Positions 29,962 to 39,338 of a stretch of 64,000 nucleotides of DNA are shown here, one piece after another. Positions within the stretch are counted from its first letter, which is position 1. Each line of letters begins with the position of its first letter. The notes below the pieces were generated by a model. The model was not told where the DNA came from. It made no database searches and saw only the letters and a program-made list of their open reading frames with translations. This DNA is from Cupriavidus phytohabitans (GTDB lineage: Bacteria; Pseudomonadota; Gammaproteobacteria; Burkholderiales; Burkholderiaceae): NCBI RefSeq assembly GCF_000426345.1, contig NZ_AUFE01000028.1:17195-81194 (forward strand), given 5' to 3'. The translations under genes were made by a program, and so were the position numbers.

Positions 29962-30720
29962 TCAGAAATTGCAGAGTTTCAGCAGGAACGGGATATCGGC
30001 ATCGACCGAGCGCGGGCGCAGGTCGCCGTCCTGCTGCGTGAAGCGCACCCACAGCATGTATTTGTTCGCGCTCATTTCCGGGATGAAGGCTAGCAGCGAG
30101 TCATCCAGCCACACCTGCATCAGCTGGTAGCTGCGCCCGGACAGCATTTGCTGGTAGCTGCCGCCGGTGGCGATCACCTTCCCGCTCTGGCCGGCTTCGC
30201 GCAGCAGGCGCAGCACGATGGTGGTGCCCATGCGCAGCGACACCAGCGGGCGGGCCCACTTCAGGATATCGGCGCGGCGGTCCTCCGCGGGGCGGTGTTG
30301 CCACGCGTAATAGGCCGGCAGGTCGAACTCGCAGGTGCCACCGGGAATGATGGCACGGCTGCGGATGCTGGTCAGCCACTCGTTGTCGGTCAGCAGCTGC
30401 CCGGCCTTGCCCACGGTCTGGTTGAGCATGGTGATGCCTTGCTCGATTTCGCCAATCACACCGTCCAGCGCTTCCTGGTCGATCTGCGGGTTGGCGCGCA
30501 GCGGCGCCAGCGCCTGGCGCTGGCGTTCCAGTTCCTTGATCAGGTCGGTCTTGAGGTCGGCGCGGCCGGCTACGTCGATGATCTCGAACAGCGTGGTCAG
30601 CGCGACATGGTGCTGCTGGGGATGATCCTGGCCGAGGAAGTATTCCAGCCGATCGAACAGGTCCTCCAGCCGCAGGAGTGTCCTGATGCGTTCGTTGAAT
30701 GGATATTCGTACAGAATCAA
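29962..30720 (-). CDS. zapD: Cell division protein ZapD
   Basis: A 252-aa Z-ring-associated protein that bundles FtsZ filaments through the FtsZ C-terminal tail. It starts ILYEYPFNERIRTLLRLEDLF, the family signature, and contains the conserved CEFDLPAYYAWQHRP and SYQQMLSGRSYQLMQVW. The 237-base gap upstream (30721-30957) shows no gene; it presumably holds the zapD-yacG promoter. Confidence 0.96.
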   Translation of the reverse strand: MILYEYPFNERIRTLLRLEDLFDRLEYFLGQDHPQQHHVALTTLFEIIDVAGRADLKTDLIKELERQRQALAPLRANPQIDQEALDGVIGEIEQGITMLNQTVGKAGQLLTDNEWLTSIRSRAIIPGGTCEFDLPAYYAWQHRPAEDRRADILKWARPLVSLRMGTTIVLRLLREAGQSGKVIATGGSYQQMLSGRSYQLMQVWLDDSLLAFIPEMSANKYMLWVRFTQQDGDLRPRSVDADIPFLLKLCNF

Positions 30721-30957
30721 GTGCTATGTCCGTGCAGGGCGCCGGGCGGGCCCCGTAAGAGGAGCAGGCCCGGTGCGGAATGTGGCCCGGGGAACGCCGG
30801 AAGGGGCTGGGTGGACTGTGTCGGAGTGATCCGCGGTGTCCAATGCCCGCAGTATGCGGCGATTTCCCGGCATGTTCCAGCGCATTCTATGCGAGACCCG
30901 GGCCGAGGACAATGTCGGACGCGCGTTCGCCGCGTGCCGCCGGGCCGGGCCCGCGCA

Positions 30958-31596
30958 TCATGCGCCGGCTTCAGGATGGACCTTTCCTGACGCTGACAGT
31001 TCGCGGTAATAGCGGTCGAGGCGGTCCACCTGTGCCACGAGCGCATCGACTGGCCCGTCGTTGTCGATGACGTCGTCGGCACATGCCAGCCGCGCGCGCC
31101 GCGTTGCCTGCCTGGCCATGATTGCCTGCACCTGCTCGCGGCTGAAGCCGTTGCGCGCCATCACGCGCGCCACCTGGGTGGCTTCGGTGCAGTCGACCAC
31201 CAGCACGCGGCCCACGCGCTCGCGCCACGAGCCGGACTCTACCAGCAGCGGCACCACGTAGATCAGGTAAGGATGCTCGCCGGCATCGCGGACCGCCTGC
31301 GCATGCTCGTTGGTCAGCGCCCGGATCAGCGGATGGGTGATGCCTTCGAGGCGCGCCTTGGCGGCCGGGTCGGCGAATACCAGCGCGCGCATCGCGTCGC
31401 GGTCCATGGCGCCGTCAGGGCGCAGGCATTCAGGCCCGAAGGCCTCGACCAGCGCCGGGATGGCACGCCCGCCCGGGGCGGTGACCTGGTGGGCGAGGAG
31501 GTCTGTATCGATGATCGCGGCGCCGCGCGCGGCGAACATGTCGGCCACGCGGGTCTTGCCGCTGCCGATGCCGCCGGTCAGTCCGATTTCCAGCAT
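30958..31596 (-). CDS. coaE: Dephospho-CoA kinase CoaE
   Basis: A 212-aa P-loop kinase catalysing the last step of coenzyme A synthesis. The P-loop GGIGSGKTRVADMFA is at residues 8-22; AIIDTDLLAHQVT, THPLIR and YVVPLLVESGSW are family motifs. It is followed upstream (51 bases) by pilD, as in many beta- and gamma-proteobacteria. Confidence 0.97.
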   Translation of the reverse strand: MLEIGLTGGIGSGKTRVADMFAARGAAIIDTDLLAHQVTAPGGRAIPALVEAFGPECLRPDGAMDRDAMRALVFADPAAKARLEGITHPLIRALTNEHAQAVRDAGEHPYLIYVVPLLVESGSWRERVGRVLVVDCTEATQVARVMARNGFSREQVQAIMARQATRRARLACADDVIDNDGPVDALVAQVDRLDRYYRELSASGKVHPEAGA

Positions 31597-31647
31597 GTGG
31601 GGATGCCGTGAAGGCTAGTTGACGATGTTGCCGTCACGATACCAGCT

Positions 31648-32550
31648 TCACGGCAGCACGGTCAGCGGCAGAACGCCGGAGCCGAACACCAGCACCACCA
31701 CGCCCGCCAGGGCGATAAAGGGGCCGAAGGGGAAGGGCGTCTCGCGATCCTGCCGGCGCAGCGCGATGCTGGCCAGCCCGAACACCACGCCGGCCACCGA
31801 AGACAGCAGCACCAGCGCCGGCAGCGCCTGCCAGCCAAACCACGCCCCGAGTGCGGCCATCAGCTTGAAATCGCCGAAACCCATGCCTTCCTTGCCACGC
31901 ACCAGCCGGAACAGCCAGTACGCCGTCCACAGCACCAGGTAGCCGGCGGCGGCGCCGATCACGGCGTCGGCCAGCGGCACGAACAACCCGCCCAGGTTCA
32001 GCACCAGTCCCAGCCACAGCAGCGGCAGCGTGATCTGGTCCGGCAGCAACTGGGTATCGGCATCGATCAGGGTCAGCGCCAGCAGCGCCCAGACCAGCGC
32101 CAGCGCCGCCAGGGCCTGCCAGCCGGGCCCGAAGCGCCAGGCCACCAGCGCGCTCAGCACGCCGCAGGCCACTTCCACCAGCGGATAGCGCGCGCTGATC
32201 GGCGCCTTGCAGGCCGAGCAGCGCCCGCGCAGCGCCAGCCAGCTCAGCACCGGCACGTTCTCCCAGGGCGCGATCGAGTGGCCGCAGTGCGGGCAGGCCG
32301 AGCGCGGCACCATCAGGTTGTAGCGGGCGGGGTAGGGCAGCGGGTCGCCGCGCAGCTCGGCGATATAGTTGGCTTCCTCGCGCTCCATCATGCGCGGCAG
32401 CCGGTGGATCACCACGTTGAGGAAACTGCCCACCACCAGCCCAAGCATGGCCGCTGCCGCCACCATGAAGGCAGGCGGCAGCGCCGCCAGCGCCTGCAGC
32501 AATTGCCCGCTGCCGGCGGGAAACGGCGAAACGGAATACGACAGCGCCAT
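31648..32550 (-). CDS. pilD: Type IV prepilin peptidase / N-methyltransferase PilD
   Basis: A 300-aa inner-membrane aspartic protease that cleaves and methylates type IV prepilins. The cytoplasmic zinc-binding domain has CPHC...CSAC cysteine pairs (about residues 86-89 and 111-114). Active-site aspartates sit in LIDADTQLLPD and in GFGDFKLMAALGAWFG. About seven or eight transmembrane helices are predicted by eye. It lies 3 bases after pilC. Confidence 0.97.
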   Translation of the reverse strand: MALSYSVSPFPAGSGQLLQALAALPPAFMVAAAAMLGLVVGSFLNVVIHRLPRMMEREEANYIAELRGDPLPYPARYNLMVPRSACPHCGHSIAPWENVPVLSWLALRGRCSACKAPISARYPLVEVACGVLSALVAWRFGPGWQALAALALVWALLALTLIDADTQLLPDQITLPLLWLGLVLNLGGLFVPLADAVIGAAAGYLVLWTAYWLFRLVRGKEGMGFGDFKLMAALGAWFGWQALPALVLLSSVAGVVFGLASIALRRQDRETPFPFGPFIALAGVVVLVFGSGVLPLTVLP

Positions 32551-32553
32551 CGC

Positions 32554-33825
32554 TTACACCACCTGTCCCAGCTTGAAGATCGGCAGGTACATCGCCACCA
32601 CCATACCGCCGATCAGCACGCCCAGCACCACGATGATGATCGGCTCGATCAGGCTGGAGATGGCGGCCACGGCGTCGTCGACCTCGCGCTCGTAGAACTC
32701 GGCCACCTTCAGCAGCATATTGTCGAGCGCGCCGGATTCTTCACCGATCTGTGTCATCTGCAGCACCATGTTGTCGAACACGTGCGTGGCCTGCATGGCG
32801 TTGGTCAGGCTGGTACCGATGCGAACCGACTGTTCGATCTCGCGCGTGGCGTCGTAGTAGACCCAGTTGCCGGCGGCGCCCGCCACCGACTCCATCGACT
32901 CCACCAGCGGCGTGCCGGCGGCGAACATGGTCGCCAGCGTGCGCGTCCAGCGCGCGATCACCGCCTTGCGGAACAGGCTGCCGAAGATCGGCAGCTTCAG
33001 CAGCGCGCGGTCGGACCAGCGCTGCACCTTCTCCGATTTCTTGCGCGCCCGCAGGTAGAACGTGATGCCGGCCACTGGCCCGCCGATGACCAGGTACCAG
33101 TACTGCACGAAAAAGTCTGAAATTGCGATCACCAGCAGCGTCGGCGCGGGCAGGTTGGCGCCGAAGCTTGAGAACACACCCTTGAACGCCGGGATCACGA
33201 ACAGCATCAGGATCACGGTGACGGCAAAGGCCACCGTCAGCACCGCGATCGGGTAGATCATCGCCGACTTGATCTGGCCCTTCAGCGCGATGGTCTTTTC
33301 CATGTAGAGCGACAGGCGCTCCAGCAGCGCGTCCAGGATACCGCCCTGTTCGCCGGCATCGATCAGGTTGCAGTAGAGCGTGTCGAAGTACTTCGGCTGT
33401 CGCCGGAACGCCGCCGCCATGCTGCTGCCCGATTCGATATCGAAGCGGATCTCGGACAGCAGCTGGGTGAAGTTGGGGTTGGCGTGCCCGCGCGCGATGA
33501 TGTCGATCGACTGCAGCAGCGGAATCCCCGCCTTGAGCATGGTCGACAGCTGCCGGGTAAAGTAGGCGATGTCCTTCTCGGTGATCTTGCGCCCGCGCGC
33601 GGCCTTGCGCTTCTTGAGCTTGACGATGGTCAGGCCCTGCTTGCGCAGCGTGGCGGTGACCTCGGCCTGGCTCTCCGCGCGCAACTCGCCGGTGAAGGTC
33701 TTGCCTTTGCGGTCCTTGCCTTCCCATTCGAAGATGTACTGGGTGGGGGCCTTGCGCCCCTTGCCTGATTTCGCCCGCGACGGTGTTGCCGTCCGGGCAC
33801 CCGCCGCTGGTGCGCGCGTCGCCAT
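32554..33825 (-). CDS. pilC: Type IV pilus inner-membrane platform protein PilC
   Basis: A 423-aa GspF-family protein with an Arg/Lys/Ala-rich tail, then two repeated cytoplasmic domains each followed by hydrophobic helices. Signature segments are AYFTRQLSTMLKAGIPLLQSIDII and RWTRTLATMFAAGTPLVESMESVA, the two GspF repeats. It couples the PilB motor to the pilus base. Sixty-nine bases separate it from pilB. Confidence 0.97.
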   Translation of the reverse strand: MATRAPAAGARTATPSRAKSGKGRKAPTQYIFEWEGKDRKGKTFTGELRAESQAEVTATLRKQGLTIVKLKKRKAARGRKITEKDIAYFTRQLSTMLKAGIPLLQSIDIIARGHANPNFTQLLSEIRFDIESGSSMAAAFRRQPKYFDTLYCNLIDAGEQGGILDALLERLSLYMEKTIALKGQIKSAMIYPIAVLTVAFAVTVILMLFVIPAFKGVFSSFGANLPAPTLLVIAISDFFVQYWYLVIGGPVAGITFYLRARKKSEKVQRWSDRALLKLPIFGSLFRKAVIARWTRTLATMFAAGTPLVESMESVAGAAGNWVYYDATREIEQSVRIGTSLTNAMQATHVFDNMVLQMTQIGEESGALDNMLLKVAEFYEREVDDAVAAISSLIEPIIIVVLGVLIGGMVVAMYLPIFKLGQVV

Positions 33826-33894
33826 GTTGTTGACCCCCGGTGTAAATGACGCTTCTGGTACGTCTTGTATTTACGTTGTGACTTGACTGCCTTG

Positions 33895-35655
33895 CTACGT
33901 ATTCGTGGTCGCCAGCACCTCTTCGAGTGACGTGACGCCCTGCCTGACCTTCAGCAGCCCAGCCTCGCGCAACGATAGCACGCCGTCCTTGCGCGCCTGC
34001 TCGGCGATCTGCAGCGCGGTGCCGTGCGACAGGATGATCTGCTGCATTGCCTCGGTGATCGGCATGACCTGGTAGATGCCGCAGCGGCCCTTGTAGCCGC
34101 TGCCGTTGCAGCGCTCGCACCCGACCGGGTGGTAGGGCTGCCAGCTGCCGTCAAGGTCCTGTTCGCGGAAGCCGGCATCCAGCAGCGTCTCGCGCGGCAG
34201 ATCGCCGGGGCGCTTGCAGGTGCACAGCCGCCGCGCCAGCCTCTGTGCGGTGATCATCAGCACGCTGGAGGCGATGTTGAACGGCGCCACGCCCATGTTC
34301 ATCAGCCGCGTCAGCGTGGTGGGCGCGTCATTGGTGTGCAGCGTCGACAGCACCAGGTGGCCGGTCTGCGCGGCCTTGATCGAGATATCGGCGGTTTCCA
34401 GGTCGCGGATTTCGCCGACCATGATGACGTCCGGATCCTGCCGCAGGAACGAACGCAGCGCCGCGGCAAAGGTCAGACCGGCCTTGTCGTTGACGTTGAC
34501 CTGGTTGATGCCGGGCAGCTGGATTTCGGCCGGGTCCTCGGCGGTCGAGATATTGATGTCGCCCTGGTTCAGCAGGTTCAGGAAGGTGTACAGCGAGACC
34601 GTCTTGCCGCTGCCGGTGGGGCCGGTCACCAGCACCATGCCGTACGGGCGCTTGATCACGTCCAGCAGCAGCGCCTTCTGCTGTGGCTCGTAGCCGAGCT
34701 GGTCGATGTCGAGCTTGTCGCTCGACGATTCCAGGATCCGCATCACGATCTTCTCGCCGAACAGCGTCGGCAGCGTCGAAACGCGGAAATCGACGGCTTT
34801 CTCGACTGTTTCCCTGGCGTCCTTGTCCTTGGAATCCTTCGCGTCCTTGCTGTCCTTCGTATCCTTGGGCAGGGCGATCAGGAGCTTCATGCGGCCATCC
34901 TGCGGCACGCGCTTTTCAGAAATATCCAGCCGGGACAGCACCTTGATGCGGGTGGCGATCTTGTCGCGGATATCCAGCGGCGGCCTTGCCACCTCCTGCA
35001 GCACGCCGTCCACGCGGAAGCGGACCCGGTAGAAGGTCTCGAACGGCTCGAAATGCAGGTCGGAGGCGCCGCGGTGGAAGGCTTCGGTCAGCAGCTTCTG
35101 CAGGAAGCGCACCACGGGCGCGTCGTCGATGGCATCGGCGGCAGTGCGGTTGCGCTGCGCGCCGGCGGCTGCCACCGGGTCGTATTCGATCATCTTGCGC
35201 TCGGCCTGCACCGGCGAGATGTTCTTGAGCGTGCCCAACGCCTCGCCGGCGGAGCGCACGTACTTCATCAGCTTGTCGTGCTCGACCACCACTGCTTCGA
35301 CCGGCAGCTTGTACTTTTCCTTGATCGCGTCCAGCCCGGCCTGGTTGGACGGATCGGACAGCCCCAGCACCAACCGGTTTTCTCGCCGGCCCAGCGGCAG
35401 CAGGCGGTGCGCATGGAATTCGCGGTTCCCCGCCAGCCCCGGCGGCACCTTGGCCAGGTTGTACTGGTTCAGGTCCAGCAACGGCAGCTGGTATTTGTCC
35501 GCGGCGAACAGCGCCAGGTCGTGGGCGCTCATGGTGCCGCTGCCGACGATCTCGTCGATCAGCTGCGATTGCTTTTCACGAGCAGCCTGCTCCAGCTGAG
35601 CAAGCAGGGCGGGCGCGATACGCCGGCTCTGGGCCAGGGCAAGACCGAGTGTCAT
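33895..35655 (-). CDS. pilB: Type IV pilus assembly ATPase PilB
   Basis: A 586-aa secretion-superfamily ATPase powering pilus extension. It has an N-terminal MshEN-type domain, Walker A GPTGSGKTVSLYTFLN, Asp box STAEDPAEIQLPGINQ, Walker B LRQDPDVIMVGEIRD, His box GHLVLSTLHTN, and a tetracysteine zinc motif (CTC...GCERC). A short Lys/Asp-rich low-complexity insertion (KDTKDSKDAKDSKDKDAR, around residue 275) sits between the two halves. Together with pilD and pilC it forms one minus-strand block. Confidence 0.97.
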   Translation of the reverse strand: MTLGLALAQSRRIAPALLAQLEQAAREKQSQLIDEIVGSGTMSAHDLALFAADKYQLPLLDLNQYNLAKVPPGLAGNREFHAHRLLPLGRRENRLVLGLSDPSNQAGLDAIKEKYKLPVEAVVVEHDKLMKYVRSAGEALGTLKNISPVQAERKMIEYDPVAAAGAQRNRTAADAIDDAPVVRFLQKLLTEAFHRGASDLHFEPFETFYRVRFRVDGVLQEVARPPLDIRDKIATRIKVLSRLDISEKRVPQDGRMKLLIALPKDTKDSKDAKDSKDKDARETVEKAVDFRVSTLPTLFGEKIVMRILESSSDKLDIDQLGYEPQQKALLLDVIKRPYGMVLVTGPTGSGKTVSLYTFLNLLNQGDINISTAEDPAEIQLPGINQVNVNDKAGLTFAAALRSFLRQDPDVIMVGEIRDLETADISIKAAQTGHLVLSTLHTNDAPTTLTRLMNMGVAPFNIASSVLMITAQRLARRLCTCKRPGDLPRETLLDAGFREQDLDGSWQPYHPVGCERCNGSGYKGRCGIYQVMPITEAMQQIILSHGTALQIAEQARKDGVLSLREAGLLKVRQGVTSLEEVLATTNT

Positions 35656-35856
35656 GACAGGTGCGCAGTGGTTGGAACAGTGGCGCCGGCCAGGGCAGGG
35701 CGAGACGGTTCCACGTCTTGGGATCGGGCCAGTTTGCCGCTGGGGTCACTTTTTGTAAAGGCGACTGCGGGACGTGTTGGCGTTTGCGCGACACGGGCGC
35801 AACCCTACTTGCGCGGGGGCATGGGTAGCCATCAAGGAGCTGCCGGCCAGAAAGAC

Positions 35857-35892
35857 AAAAAGCCGAATCAACTTTCGTTGATTCGGCTTTTT
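35857..35892 (-). terminator. Rho-independent terminator of tRNA-Pro
   Basis: A 16-bp perfect stem (35857-35872 with 35877-35892) with a 4-base loop ends in TTTTT read on the minus strand. It starts a few bases past the tRNA 3' end. The 245-base interval between pilB and the tRNA contains this and no gene. Confidence 0.9.
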
Positions 35893-35897
35893 AAATC

Positions 35898-35974
35898 TGG
35901 TCGGGGTGAGAGGATTCGAACCTCCGGCCTCTACGTCCCGAACGTAGCGCTCTACCAGGCTAAGCTACACCCCG
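35898..35974 (-). tRNA. tRNA-Pro, anticodon CGG
   Basis: A complete 77-base cloverleaf on the minus strand. The acceptor stem is CGGGGTG/CACCCCG with discriminator A and an encoded CCA; the T loop is GGTTCGAATCC; the anticodon stem CTACG/CGTAG encloses loop TTCGGGA, giving anticodon CGG (codon CCG). A strong terminator follows. Confidence 0.97.
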
Positions 35975-36068
35975 ATTTGTTTTTGCTGTCGTCGCCAAGC
36001 GTCAGCAGCAAAGAAGGTAACTATAACAGCGTTTGTGCTGAAATGGAAGAGGATGATTCAGGGAATCC

Positions 36069-37046
36069 TTACGACTGCCGTTGCAGCGAGAACTCGCAGA
36101 GCTGGATCAGCGTTTCCTTCAGCGCGGAATCCGGGAACTGCCGAGCGGCCCGCTCGGCGGCTTCCGCTTCCTGGCGCGCGGCCTCGAAGGTGACGTCGAG
36201 CGCGCCGCTGGCGTGGATCGCCGCGAAGACCGCGTCGAAGTGCTCGGTGCCGCCCTGCACGATGGCATCGCGCGCCAGCTGGCGCTGCTGCGCGGTGCCG
36301 TGCTCCAGCAGGTGCAGCAGCGGCAACGTGGGCTTGCCTTCGCGCAGATCGTCGCCGGCGTTCTTGCCCATCTGCTCGGCGCTGGCGGTGTAGTCCAGCA
36401 TGTCGTCGATCAGCTGGAAGGCGGTGCCGATGCGGCGGCCGTATTCGGCGGCGGCATCTTCCATCTGCTTGTCGGCGCCAGCCAGCACCGCGCCCAGCTG
36501 GGCAGCGGCCTCGAACAGCTTGGCGGTCTTGTAGCGGATGACCTGCAGGTAGCGCTCGATGGTGACGTCCGGGTCGTGCATGTTCAGCAGCTGCAGGACC
36601 TCGCCCTCGGCGATCACGTTGGTCGCGTTGGACAGGATCTCCATGATGCGCATGCTGCCGGCATCGACCATCATCTGGAACGCGCGCGAGTAGAGGAAGT
36701 CGCCGACCAGCACGCTGGCGGCATTGCCGAACACTGCGTTGGCGGTATCGCGGCCGCGGCGCAGCTCGGATTCGTCGACGACGTCGTCGTGCAGCAGCGT
36801 GGCGGTGTGGATGAATTCCACGACGGCAGCCAGCTCGTGGTGCCGGTTGCCGTCGTAGCCCAGCGCTCGTGCCGTCAGCAGCAGGATCACCGGGCGCAGG
36901 CGCTTGCCGCCGGCACCGATGATGTATTCGCCGATCTGTTCGATCAGGGGGACTTCGGAAGACAGCCGCTGGCGGATGACAGCATCAACCGCGCGCATGT
37001 CTGCAGCGACCGGGGCAAGCAAGGCAGTGGCGGAAGGCTGGGACAA
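36069..37046 (-). CDS. ispB: Octaprenyl-diphosphate synthase (polyprenyl synthetase)
   Basis: A trans-prenyltransferase making the ubiquinone side chain. Both Asp-rich motifs are present: LLHDDVVDESELRRG and QLIDDMLDY; GGKRLRPVILLLTARALGY and NVIAEGEVLQLLN also match IspB. The start is uncertain. TTG 37046 follows a GGTGA at good spacing and gives 325 aa aligned with family N-termini; GTG 37055 would add three residues. An upstream ATG at 37166 would add a basic stretch unlike the family. Confidence 0.93.
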   Translation of the reverse strand: MSQPSATALLAPVAADMRAVDAVIRQRLSSEVPLIEQIGEYIIGAGGKRLRPVILLLTARALGYDGNRHHELAAVVEFIHTATLLHDDVVDESELRRGRDTANAVFGNAASVLVGDFLYSRAFQMMVDAGSMRIMEILSNATNVIAEGEVLQLLNMHDPDVTIERYLQVIRYKTAKLFEAAAQLGAVLAGADKQMEDAAAEYGRRIGTAFQLIDDMLDYTASAEQMGKNAGDDLREGKPTLPLLHLLEHGTAQQRQLARDAIVQGGTEHFDAVFAAIHASGALDVTFEAARQEAEAAERAARQFPDSALKETLIQLCEFSLQRQS

Positions 37047-37332
37047 GATGATCACCGTTACGCAAAACCGGACGATTATATGCGAAGCACGCGGCGTTCT
37101 ACGCATGCCCCGCATTCTCGCCGGGCGCTCAGGGTATGCGCGCAGCGGCGCCGGTGACCGGCGCAACTATAATGCGGACATGGACAAGCCCGTATCCCGC
37201 CGCCAACTGCGCCGCACCGCCTGGTTGGTGGCGTTTGCCGCACTGGCGGGGTTCCTTCTCGCCGATCTGACCTGAGCGAGCCGCTGCCGATTGTGCCGGC
37301 CGCGCCGCAAGCAGGCTATGTGCCTGTTTTCT

Positions 37333-37361
37333 TTGCACTTTTGCCCGATCTCGTTTACAAT
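37333..37361 (+). promoter_or_regulatory. sigma70 promoter for rplU-rpmA-obgE
   Basis: TTGCAC (37333-37338) and TACAAT (37356-37361) are separated by exactly 17 bases, about 105 bases before the rplU ATG. The rest of the 37047-37471 gap holds a doubtful 31-codon open frame (37180-37275) and nothing else I can support. Confidence 0.65.
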
Positions 37362-37471
37362 TCCCGGTTTCCTCCGGTAGTCACTCGCGTTTGCGGGCCT
37401 TTTGCCGGCGGGAGATAACCGGGCCGCATCGCGCGGTCTCGGCGTTTTATTCACATCCGAGAGGTTCGACA

Positions 37472-37783
37472 ATGTACGCGGTCGTAAAAACCGGCGGCAA
37501 GCAATACAAGGTTGCTGCTGGCGAAAAACTGAAAGTAGAACAGATACCGGCAGACATTGGCGCAGAAATCACGCTCGACCAGGTGCTCGCAGTGGGCGCC
37601 GGCGACCAAATCAAGTTTGGTACGCCGCTGGTTAGCGGGGCTTCCGTCAAGGCTACCGTTATCTCCCAGGGTCGTCACGACAAGGTGAAGATCTTCAAGA
37701 TGCGCCGTCGCAAGCACTACCAGAAGCGTCAGGGCCATCGTCAGAATTACACCGAACTGCGCATCGAAGCGATCGTTGCCTGA
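37472..37783 (+). CDS. rplU: 50S ribosomal protein L21
   Basis: A 103-aa ribosomal protein with the invariant MYAVVKTGGKQYKV start and the basic C-terminal FKMRRRKHYQKRQGHRQNYTELRI that contacts 23S rRNA. It is first in the rplU-rpmA-obgE cluster common to proteobacteria. GAGAGG precedes the start. Confidence 0.99.
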   Translation: MYAVVKTGGKQYKVAAGEKLKVEQIPADIGAEITLDQVLAVGAGDQIKFGTPLVSGASVKATVISQGRHDKVKIFKMRRRKHYQKRQGHRQNYTELRIEAIVA

Positions 37784-37822
37784 TCGATCGAGCGTAATCC
37801 GGTAAAGCGACAGGAGTAAGAC

Positions 37823-38083
37823 ATGGCACAGAAAAAAGGCGGCGGTTCCACGCGGAACGGCCGTGATTCCGAATCGAAGCGTCTGGGCGTGAAGGTGTTT
37901 GGTGGCCAGGCCATCAACGCCGGCGGCATCATCATCCGCCAGCGCGGTACCCGCGTGCATGCCGGCGACAACGTCGGCGTGGGCAAGGACCACACGCTGT
38001 TCGCCCTGGTTGACGGCCACGTGCAGTTCGCCGTCAAGGGCCCTGCCAAGAAGCAGCAAGTCAGCGTCGTCCCGGCGGCCTGA
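37823..38083 (+). CDS. rpmA: 50S ribosomal protein L27
   Basis: An 86-aa ribosomal protein starting MAQKKGGGSTRNGRDSESK, whose flexible N-terminus reaches the peptidyl-transferase centre. IIRQRGTRVHAGDNVGVGKDHTLFAL is the conserved core. An AGGAG site lies 6 bases before the ATG. A terminator follows it before obgE. Confidence 0.99.
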   Translation: MAQKKGGGSTRNGRDSESKRLGVKVFGGQAINAGGIIIRQRGTRVHAGDNVGVGKDHTLFALVDGHVQFAVKGPAKKQQVSVVPAA

Positions 38084-38102
38084 TAACAGCCTTTGCAGGA
38101 TG

Positions 38103-38132
38103 AAAGGCCCCGCAACGCTTGCGGGGCTTTTT
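38103..38132 (+). terminator. Terminator after rpmA
   Basis: GCCCCGCAA pairs with TTGCGGGGC around a 3-base loop, followed by TTTTTCTTTTC. It partly separates the ribosomal genes from obgE, suggesting reduced read-through into obgE. Confidence 0.85.
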
Positions 38133-38194
38133 CTTTTCTGGCGAAGTAAACTACGCCGGCCCCCGATCTGCCGATCCATCACGGAAAACCCATC

Positions 38195-39292
38195 ATGAAG
38201 TTCATCGACGAAGCCCGAATCGAAGCCATCGCCGGCAACGGCGGCAATGGCAGCGCCTCGTTCCGGCGCGAAAAGTTTGTGCCCTTCGGCGGCCCGGATG
38301 GCGGCGACGGCGGCCGCGGCGGCAGCGTGTTCGCGCAGGCGGATCGCAATATCAATACCCTGATCGACTTCCGCTACGCCAAGAAGCACGTGGCCAGGAA
38401 CGGCGAGAACGGCCGTGGTTCCGACTGCTACGGCGCGGCCGGCGACGACATTACGCTGCGCATGCCGGTCGGCACGCTGATCACCGACATGGACACCGGC
38501 GAAGTCATCGCCGACCTCACCGAGCACGGCCAGCGCGTGTGCCTGGCCGAAGGCGGCATGGGCGGCTGGGGCAACCTGCATTTCAAGTCCAGTACCAACC
38601 GCGCGCCGCGCCAGCAGGTGGACGGCAAGCCGGGCGAGCGCCGCATGCTCAAGCTCGAGCTGAAGGTGCTGGCCGATGTCGGCCTGCTGGGCATGCCCAA
38701 TGCCGGCAAGTCGACTTTTATCTCGCATATTTCCAACGCGCGGCCCAAGGTGGCGGACTATCCGTTCACCACGCTGCATCCCAACCTGGGCGTGGTGCGC
38801 GTGGACCATGAGCAGTCGTTCGTGGTCGCCGACATTCCGGGCCTGATCGAAGGCGCGGCCGAGGGCGCGGGCCTGGGCCACCAGTTCCTGCGCCACCTGC
38901 AGCGCACGGGCCTGCTACTGCATATCGTCGACCTGGCGCCGTTCGACGAGGCGGTCGATCCGGTCGCCGAGGCCAAGGCCATCGTCAACGAACTGAAGAA
39001 GTACGACGAGGACTTGCACGACAAGCCGCGCTGGCTGGTGCTGAACAAGCTCGACATGGTCCCCGAGGACGAGCGCGCGGCGAAGGTCAAGGACTTCCTC
39101 AAGCGCTACAAGTGGAAGGGGCCCGTGTTCCAGATCTCGGCACTGACCGGCGAAGGCTGCCGCGAGCTGATCTACGCGATCAAGGACCACCTGGCGGCGA
39201 TCAAGGCCGAAGAGGCGGCGGCGCTGGCAGAACCGGACATCCGGCTCGACGAGCGCCTGCATAACGTCGGCCAGGACGAGCGCGAGGCATAA
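38195..39292 (+). CDS. obgE: GTPase ObgE/CgtA
   Basis: A 365-aa ribosome-associated GTPase. The N-terminal glycine-rich Obg domain (KFIDEARIEAIAGNGGNGSASF, GGPDGGDGGRGG) spans about residues 1-158. The G domain follows with G1 GMPNAGKSTF, G2/G3 YPFTTLHPNLGVV and DIPGLIEGA, and G4 NKLDMV. It lacks a long C-terminal OCT domain; the tail is short and acidic. It acts in large-subunit assembly and growth control. Confidence 0.98.
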   Translation: MKFIDEARIEAIAGNGGNGSASFRREKFVPFGGPDGGDGGRGGSVFAQADRNINTLIDFRYAKKHVARNGENGRGSDCYGAAGDDITLRMPVGTLITDMDTGEVIADLTEHGQRVCLAEGGMGGWGNLHFKSSTNRAPRQQVDGKPGERRMLKLELKVLADVGLLGMPNAGKSTFISHISNARPKVADYPFTTLHPNLGVVRVDHEQSFVVADIPGLIEGAAEGAGLGHQFLRHLQRTGLLLHIVDLAPFDEAVDPVAEAKAIVNELKKYDEDLHDKPRWLVLNKLDMVPEDERAAKVKDFLKRYKWKGPVFQISALTGEGCRELIYAIKDHLAAIKAEEAAALAEPDIRLDERLHNVGQDEREA

Positions 39293-39338
39293 ACAAAACC
39301 AACGGTCAGAAACGAATTCCGGAGACAGGATTCCCGCC

